From Antedon mediterranea (Eukaryota; Echinodermata; Crinoidea; Comatulida; Antedonidae), in the NCBI RefSeq assembly GCF_964355755.1, contig NC_092676.1, positions 26,582,288 through 26,642,287 of the forward strand: a stretch of 60,000 nt of DNA, given 5' to 3'. Under the pieces are notes generated by a model that saw only the letters and a program-made list of their open reading frames with translations, was not told the origin of the DNA and ran no database searches. Shown one piece after another: positions 53,832-60,000 of the stretch (its first letter is position 1; each line of letters starts with the position of its first letter). Both the position numbers and the translations under genes were made by a program.

Positions 53832-55514
53832 ATGGCTAGCAAGGATTTAAGTTTACTTGGAGATATAGATGAGAAACTAGAATGTTCTATCTGCAATGAA
53901 AGACTAGACAACCCAAAATCACTTAGGTGCTTTCATAGTTTCTGTCTAAAGTGTTTGGAAAATTGGGTTCAAACCAATCATGGCAAACTAACATGCCCTA
54001 TTTGTCGCAAAGGGTATCCAATACCAGTAGGAGGGCTTCAAAAACTTGCCCCAAATACAATTCTCAACAACCTCTTGGAAACCATCAAACAACATGAAGA
54101 GAAAGATGAGGCTAAAGGCACTGCCTTGCTGTGCTGCTCTCATGCTAAACCATTAGAAATGTATTGTACAAAATGTAAAGTACCAATATGCATAGAATGC
54201 ACTGCAATGGAACATGCCGCAGGAGATGGAAAACATGAACTAATTAACATTGTTACAGCATTTAATACGTTTAAGGAAACATCAGAAGACTTAAAGAAAG
54301 CTGCCAATGAATCCATAAGAAAAACAGAAAATGTACTTAAAGTAGTCACAAAGAATGCTAAAGAACTAGAAGAAAGTAAAGAGGCAAGTCTCACAGATAT
54401 TGATAACCAAGTTCAAGAAATGGTACAAGTAATCCAGAAAAAAGGAGAAGAAATGAAGAGGAAAGTTGAAGCAAATTATATGGAGGAAAAGGATGTCAAT
54501 GATGTACAAATTACAAATTTAACAAAAATCATCTCTGAATTAAACACAAGTGTGAGTTTCCTAAATCAGTTACTAATGAGTGAGCCAGCAACTGCTATGA
54601 AATCAAGTGCAAGTGTATTAAATACACTGATGGATGAAATTAATAAATCTCAAGAAATCAAGCAAAAGGACAGCAGACAAATTAACTTTATCAGAAACAA
54701 ACAGCCAATTGATTTATTGAAAGAAAATGACATTGGAAATGTTGTATTCACACCACTTACTATCAAAAAGGGTATGCCAATTGGAGTAGCAAAGTGTGAT
54801 GATGATTGCTTGCTGGTTTCATTTCTCACAAGTAAAATTCACAAGTACACACTATCAGGAGAATGTATAAGCAAGATTACACTACCAAAAGGTGTGGAAG
54901 TTAACAGAATGTACAAAATGAAGAATGGCAACATAGCATTCAGTGATGTTGGTAATGAATGCATTCAAGTATGTGATATGAATGGTCATGTGATCAAGTG
55001 CATTGGTAAGGGTGTATTGAAGAATCTACGTGGTATTCACATAGATGAGGCAACAAATGTTATATATGTAGCAGATTGGAGAAATGGATGTGTGCTGTTT
55101 GACATTAATAGTGGTGAGCAGTTGAAGAAGATAGGAACACAAAATGAAGAAAACGGTTACATTGATGTTGCACTTACAAAAACTGGTAAAGTACTTGTAG
55201 CAGATAAAAGACAGCATCAAGTATTATTGTATGATGACAATGACAAGTCACTGAAAGTACTCATCAATAGAAGATATGGAGATGGTAAGGTGAGGTGCCC
55301 ACGTGGAGTTGTAGTTGATGAGGATGATAACATCATTATAGCAAGTGAACAAAAACTACAACTATTCAGTAGTGATGGACATTTTATCAAAATAATTGAT
55401 CAACAAGAAGATGAAATGAGTGTACCATTTCAGTTATGTATCATTTCTCATAACCCATGTATAGTTGCTGTAGCATACTTCCTTATCAACACAATTAAAA
55501 TATTTAATTATTAA
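53832..55514 (+). CDS. TRIM-NHL protein, full length
   Basis: 560 residues from the ATG just after the acceptor (MASKDLSLLGDIDEKLEC). The frame is open 12 codons further up, across the acceptor, which I do not count. RING C18 to C58 complete (ICNERLDNPKSLRCFHSFC), B-box LCCSHAKPLEMYC...H, coiled coil about 145-290, NHL to TIKIFNY. The propeller has small deletions (CVLFDINSG, elsewhere CVFMFDINSG). Variable loops: MPIG, FLTS, KNLRG, DWRN, DKRQH, RCPRG, SEQK, YFLIN. Last intact TRIM copy in the window. AATAAA lies at about 55798. Putative dimeric E3 ligase. Confidence 0.93.
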   Translation: MASKDLSLLGDIDEKLECSICNERLDNPKSLRCFHSFCLKCLENWVQTNHGKLTCPICRKGYPIPVGGLQKLAPNTILNNLLETIKQHEEKDEAKGTALLCCSHAKPLEMYCTKCKVPICIECTAMEHAAGDGKHELINIVTAFNTFKETSEDLKKAANESIRKTENVLKVVTKNAKELEESKEASLTDIDNQVQEMVQVIQKKGEEMKRKVEANYMEEKDVNDVQITNLTKIISELNTSVSFLNQLLMSEPATAMKSSASVLNTLMDEINKSQEIKQKDSRQINFIRNKQPIDLLKENDIGNVVFTPLTIKKGMPIGVAKCDDDCLLVSFLTSKIHKYTLSGECISKITLPKGVEVNRMYKMKNGNIAFSDVGNECIQVCDMNGHVIKCIGKGVLKNLRGIHIDEATNVIYVADWRNGCVLFDINSGEQLKKIGTQNEENGYIDVALTKTGKVLVADKRQHQVLLYDDNDKSLKVLINRRYGDGKVRCPRGVVVDEDDNIIIASEQKLQLFSSDGHFIKIIDQQEDEMSVPFQLCIISHNPCIVAVAYFLINTIKIFNY

Positions 55515-56122
55515 TGTAGAAAATACATCATTGCATTAAAGAAACAAAGGTGGATGAAAGATCAATTAAATTAAATCAATATTATCTATTAATTAATTTA
55601 TTAATTTATTGTCCTATACACAATTCTTAAAATGTAAAAATACTCTTCAAATAAATTGGAATAAAAATAAAACTTAAAATATCCAAAATTTATTTTTTAA
55701 ATTTCTTATGAGATAAAACTTTTGATGGTTGAATTGAATGCTTTGTATTTTCTAACTTGAAGATCATTTGAACTAATATTATAATTATGTTATAAAAAAT
55801 AAATGTTTTTTTTTGTGTATATATTTAGAATAAGCCCAATTTAAATTATTGTATACAGTATATAATATGTAGACTTGTAGGCAAAGGCATATTTTGTTTT
55901 TCTAGTTTTAAATCATTAAATACAACAATATTCTTATTTCATCAAGTAAGCATAGATGTCTATGGTAATGGAAGTAGATTGTACTTTAATAAAGTGATCA
56001 CATACTGTATATAGTAATCTTTACTACTAGTAATATCAATTGTTTTAAAGCAAATGTATAATTAAAACATTTTAAAATGATGTTTTTTGCATACAGGTCT
56101 AATTGAATGATTTATTATGTGA
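55515..56122. other. TRIM 3' flank module
   Basis: Flank with AATAAA at about 55798 and one 49-base unit at about 55990. The conserved dyad block is absent, as in the 26632 flank. Confidence 0.5.
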
Positions 56123-57092
56123 TCATTTAGAATAAAATGATCACCTATTGTTATTGTATGAAATCTTATTATTTGTTACTTTCTGTACAGATTTTGTGTG
56201 TCAATTATCTCAAAAAGTTGAATGGCAATGGTCACAAGAATTTCACAATGTCTTTCTAATACTTTAACTTAGTCCTAAAAAGCTTTTCAGCGCGATCACT
56301 CATCCCTGACGTCATTTATACGCCAGTTTGTGAAATCGCATTATCAATCATATCTCCATAATTCATTATCACATATTAATGAAATTCCCTACACGTAAAC
56401 TTCAGGTCAAGGGTAAAAATATTAGCAAATAAAAACACACCCGTACATAGGTTCATGCGCGTAAAATTGCGCGTTAAAAGTTAAAAATGTGAAAAATCAT
56501 TTCTAATCAATTTCTTTCTCAATTTCATGTCATTTTAAGCATGTCAAAAATTCCCACGCGCACGCAAATTTTTTCGCGCGCGGCACGCATGTAGCGTTAA
56601 AAACATATTTTTTCACTTGATTTATGTTTTTTCAGTCGTATTTTCATATTTTGCGTCATAGTTCATGACATTTAAAAGAGCGCGCATCCATATTATGCGT
56701 ATCCAAATTTCTTCAACACGTTAATATGTTGTTGCTCAAATAATTTCCTTCCAAAATTGCTATCTACGTGTTTCATTTTGATGACATCATCATTTATAAA
56801 ATTTGGAATAAAGGAGGGTCCCGTTATTTTCACCTATTCTGCACTGTATTTAGTATGTATGTTACACTGTATATAGATATACAGTATCGGGTACAGTATA
56901 TACTGTACATATTGTATATGGCATATAATACTAAATAGGCACAATTCAGCACTATAAGCGTATAATAGGATGGCATACATCAACATTTTCCGATCGTATG
57001 TTAACGTACGTGGAGTTTTTAAAAAAATTAATTTCAGTAAAATGATAAAAATGATCACCTATAATTCGTCAAAGTGACGAATTAAATTCTAG
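56123..57092 (+). mobile_element. Helitron-like element, copy 3
   Basis: Starts A|TCATTTAGAATAAAATGATCA (with an inverted TGATCA...TGATCA) and ends with hairpin ATTCGTCAAAGTGACGAAT, then TAAATT and CTAG|T. Start and end are shared with 58306-59551. The interior differs in length and is GC-richer with ACGCGCGC-type words. About 970 bases, no helicase frame. Confidence 0.78.
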
Positions 57093-57111
57093 TTTAACTC
57101 TTGTATTTTTA

Positions 57112-57396
57112 GAGTAATACCCTTTCACATTTGCAAAATGTAACAACTTGTAACCAGGTTTGCACATATTGTGAAAAAGGCCTGTTCTTTTCTTCCGAGA
57201 TACGTGTGTGGCTCTGAAAATTAACAGACTAATCACAGTACTCTAATAATTAAATAGCGCGCTCAGCTATGCAATGACAATACTTTCTCTTGAGATTTCT
57301 CCAGGTTCGCATACAGTATGCGTGTAATAAATCGGGTATCAAACCTGGTTACAACTTTCAATAATTTACGCAGATGTAAAAAGGGTATAATACTAC
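57112..57396. mobile_element. Putative MITE with about 55-base imperfect inverted ends
   Basis: Left AATACCCTTTCACATTTGC...TTGTAACCAGGTTTG and right CAAACCTGGTTACAA...GCAGATGTAAAAAGGGTAT are imperfect reverse complements. No coding capacity. TA-type target duplication is possible but not clear. Confidence 0.5.
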
Positions 57397-58305
57397 TGTA
57401 CTTTGCATATATTTTATTGAATTATCGGTTTAAACTTTTTGCCTGTATAATTGTTTATCAGAGTCCGATGATATATATCATATACCGACACCTTTCAATT
57501 CACTGCATTTGATTTGGATAATCGCCAGTCTATAGTTATTGCCTTACCCCGAACTACACCCCATCATAACAAAGATAAGAACAATTGTTTTTGTGAGATA
57601 GATTAAAAATCAATGAGGCATGAACCAGCTTGTAATAACAGGGACTTTATATGCAACAGGATGGTAGACAAATGATGACGGTAGATGAAAGGCTACGGTA
57701 ATTTATACAAATTATTAATCTGCGCATAAGCACAGTATACTGAGTTTACTCCATTCTGTTTAAAATCGTAACGGTATTTTGGTCAACTTTATATATATAT
57801 TAAAATTTTAGTTGTAAAATTAACTTAAACATCATATTTTATGTACATGTATACTGATTCTTCTAGATTCATTAAAAAATACGGTAAGCATCCCCGTATG
57901 CCTTTTTTATGGTTTTAATTAGGTTTTTAGTTCATCCTTTGATTTTACAGAATCAAACATTTTCTTTGTTTCATTTTTTTTTTTCTCAATCAACAACATT
58001 TATTTGTAGTAGTGATTCTATCGATCAATTTTTTTGCTTTGTTTTCTTCAATGTTTTTCAATCGTTTAGAAACTGCATTTTTTTTCTTATTAATATACGT
58101 CGCAATAAACTACAATCTTTCAAGGTATTGCACAAGTTTAATTAACAACTTAACTCAGATCTATCAACAGTGAGCCTTGAAAATTAATTGTCTTGTACAT
58201 AATTAGGTCTATCAATATTTGTCATACCAATTGTCTGTACTGTATTGTTTGTACAGTTGCTGTTACAAATTTACTCATTGACACATTAGGATCATTATTA
58301 GGTAA
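57397..58305. other. Spacer between Helitron-like copies
   Basis: No gene I can support. A minus-strand frame near 57990-58110 reads SKRLKNIEENKAKKLIDRI, a plausible but unassignable coding-like stretch with a stop on either side. Confidence 0.35.
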
Positions 58306-59551
58306 TCATTTAGAATAAAATGATCACCTATTGTTATTGTATGAAATCTTTATTCTTTCTGTACACTATTTTGTGTAACAATTATCTCAAAAAGTTGAAT
58401 GTCAATGATCACAAAATTTTCACAATATCTTTTAAATACTGTAACTTAATCATAATAAGCTTTTCAGCGTGATCACTGATCCGTGACGTCATTTATACGC
58501 CATTTTGTGAAATTACATTATCAATCATATCTCCATAACTTGTCATAAAATATTAATGAAAATCAATGAAAATTAAGTTTTGATCAATTTAGAGCATGAA
58601 TTAGGCCATTTGCACGTTTTAAAAAATTACTGCGCAAAAACACGTTTTTGCACGCGCTGTACTTAAAAAGTGTAAAAAATACGATTTTTTGTACAAATCG
58701 CATTCTACTCACCATCCTTAGTACATTTACCAAATTTGAGTTTGTTCCGACTTAAAATAACGCTATACGAGGAGGTTAAAAATGACAAAATGCGCACATT
58801 AATTGCATAAAAGTCGCTGAAAATGGTGAAAAATAAGGCATTTTTAAAATGAAAATAATTCTTCAGAATGCACGATGACCCTCAATTTTTTTAACTTATT
58901 CTGGAAGCCATTGAGTTGTAGATATGAATTCATGTACACATTTCACGTACAAAATGTTGTGACGTCACCAAATGGCCAGTTGAATTTAAAATTAAGTGTT
59001 TTTTCTCTTTCGTCATAATTTATCACATTCAATAGAACGCATCTCTGTTATTGGTGCCCGATTTTCGCTCCAATTTTAGTATGTGATTGCACAATTAATT
59101 GAATTTCTCATGACTCATGCCACTATTTTTATTTTTATGACATCATCACGCGTAAAAACTTGAATAACGTAGGTCGTGTAATTTCACCTTCGCCGTAAAT
59201 TTGAATATCTTACAGCTCTTCATAATTGAAGGTTACCTTGATAATTATAATTTATTATGGAAGCTGATGAAATGTAGATATGAATTCATATAAAAATCAA
59301 GCCTATCTGATGTTATGACGTTAACATATGGCCAGTTGAAGTTTAAAAGTAGTTTTTTCATCTTTTTTGTCAAAGTTATACAAATTTCAAAGAGCGCGCA
59401 CAGCGTTTCTACGTGCCAAATTCTCTTCCAATTCTTATATTTATTTTCTCAATTCATTATCTTTTGAAATTGTCATCTTCGAGTTTATTTTGATAATTCC
59501 ATCATACCAAAAAATTAGAACAATTCGTCAAAGTGACGAATTAAATTCTAG
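58306..59551 (+). mobile_element. Helitron-like element, copy 4
   Basis: Same start (A|TCATTTAGAATAAAATG) and end (TTCGTCAAAGTGACGAATTAAATTCTAG|T) as copy 3. The body contains two related segments (about 58930-59050 and 59280-59400) with TGGCCAGTTGAA and GACGTCA-like words, as in copy 1. About 1.25 kb, no helicase frame. Confidence 0.8.
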
Positions 59552-59854
59552 TTAATATTAATATTCATTTTACAAAGTTTTTTTTTATTTGATTACAATA
59601 TCTATCACATGATTCCTGATTTAATAACAATAAACAATTAAGCTTGGTTGTATATTTACTTTTAGAGACTAAAGAAGGCTAAACACCATTTTGGATGATA
59701 ATTACCGAGGATAAGTATTGCCTTTAAATAAGATTGGGCAGCAGAAGGAACTTAAATTAAACTTTACAGGCTATGTAGGAGCTACTAATTCCTTAGTAGA
59801 AGAACTGGAGCCTTGGAACTGTATTTTTAAGGGTACAAAAATAAAATTGTTTAC
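59552..59854. other. Spacer next to the API5-like exon
   Basis: AT-rich, no repeat recognised. On the minus strand it would be the start of the intron after the exon at 59855. Confidence 0.35.
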
Positions 59855-60000
59855 CAAAAAAATGCCTTAAGATCTGCTTGTTTAATGGCAATGTTCACCA
59901 GCTGTTGACGACCAAGAAGAGTCTGCATCGTTGATAACCTTGATAACAGCTTCATAAAGGCTACAAACTCATCGCCGGTCACATCATGTAAAATAAAAAA
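59855..60000 (-). CDS. api5: API5-like internal exon (partial at window edge)
   Basis: Minus strand reads DVTGDEFVAFMKLLSRLSTM, QTLLGRQQLV and NIAIKQADLKAFF, matching the central helical-repeat part of API5 (animal versions have DVTGEEFVLFMK and GRQQLVE.. EQADLE). The exon ends in TG|GTAAAC, a good donor at 59854. At the other side the sequence before DVTG (ATTTTACAT) shows no AG acceptor, so either the exon continues beyond the window or its acceptor is damaged. It lies upstream, in gene order, of the 3' exons at 39059-39871 on the same strand. Protein role: anti-apoptotic nuclear scaffold. Confidence 0.75.

Noticed and set aside
57909-58145. 78-codon plus-strand frame
   Set aside because: Phe/Ser-rich translation of a T-rich strand, no homology recognised, no splice or start support.

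Overview
This is AT-rich nuclear DNA from an animal. It has single-exon coding blocks that sit directly behind splice acceptors, many non-autonomous transposons, tRNA-derived SINEs, LINE 3' ends, Helitron-type elements and one LTR retrotransposon. The many TRIM-NHL paralogues, the repeat types and recurrent AGGCCTA-type motifs suggest a marine invertebrate deuterostome, perhaps an echinoderm. That placement is inference; no marker gene fixes the species.

The main content is a tandem plus-strand array of TRIM-NHL genes (RING, B-box, coiled coil, six-bladed NHL propeller; putative E3 ubiquitin ligases). Five copies are open over full length: 15056-16753, 32371-34131, 36301-38013, 45102-46808 and 53832-55514. 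Others are variants or wrecks: a RING-less coiled-coil/NHL copy (4757-5998), a RING/B-box-only copy (28380-28811), copies broken by a small deletion, insertion or lost start (23920, 24994, 40847, 46978, 50384), a B-box/NHL internal-deletion copy (8004-8930), and small NHL scraps near 1573, 6290, 35171, 49602 and 52772. Each copy begins a few bases after a conserved acceptor (TTTGCAG then A-ATG, or ACTATTGCAG then G-ATG), so a 5' UTR intron is expected. Upstream and downstream flanks are also duplicated, which points to growth by segmental duplication. Between paralogues the propeller framework is nearly fixed, while the short loops entering each blade and joining its second and third strands differ in almost every copy. 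In a beta-propeller those loops lie on one face, so this looks like a diversified recognition surface.

On the minus strand, exons of a gene I recognise as API5 (apoptosis inhibitor 5) occur at 39059-39871 (3' end, with signs of decay) and at 59855 to the window edge (an internal exon). Order and strand fit one gene whose interval now holds five TRIM copies; I did not find the exons that should lie between.

Region by region: 1-3300, a MITE-like element, an NHL scrap and a LINE 3' end. 3300-9000, three damaged or divergent TRIM copies. 9000-11700, flank modules and unassigned DNA. 11746-15018, an LTR element with nearly identical LTRs ending 36 bases before the acceptor of the 15056 gene. 16994-18087, a transposon with 91-base perfect inverted repeats. 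18810-20372, a Helitron-like element. 20500-23900, mostly unassigned. 24000-28800, two damaged TRIM copies separated by a 49-base minisatellite with a six-unit higher-order period. 28800-31700, a SINE split by a DNA transposon. 32000-55500, the dense part of the array. 56123-59551, two more Helitron-like copies.
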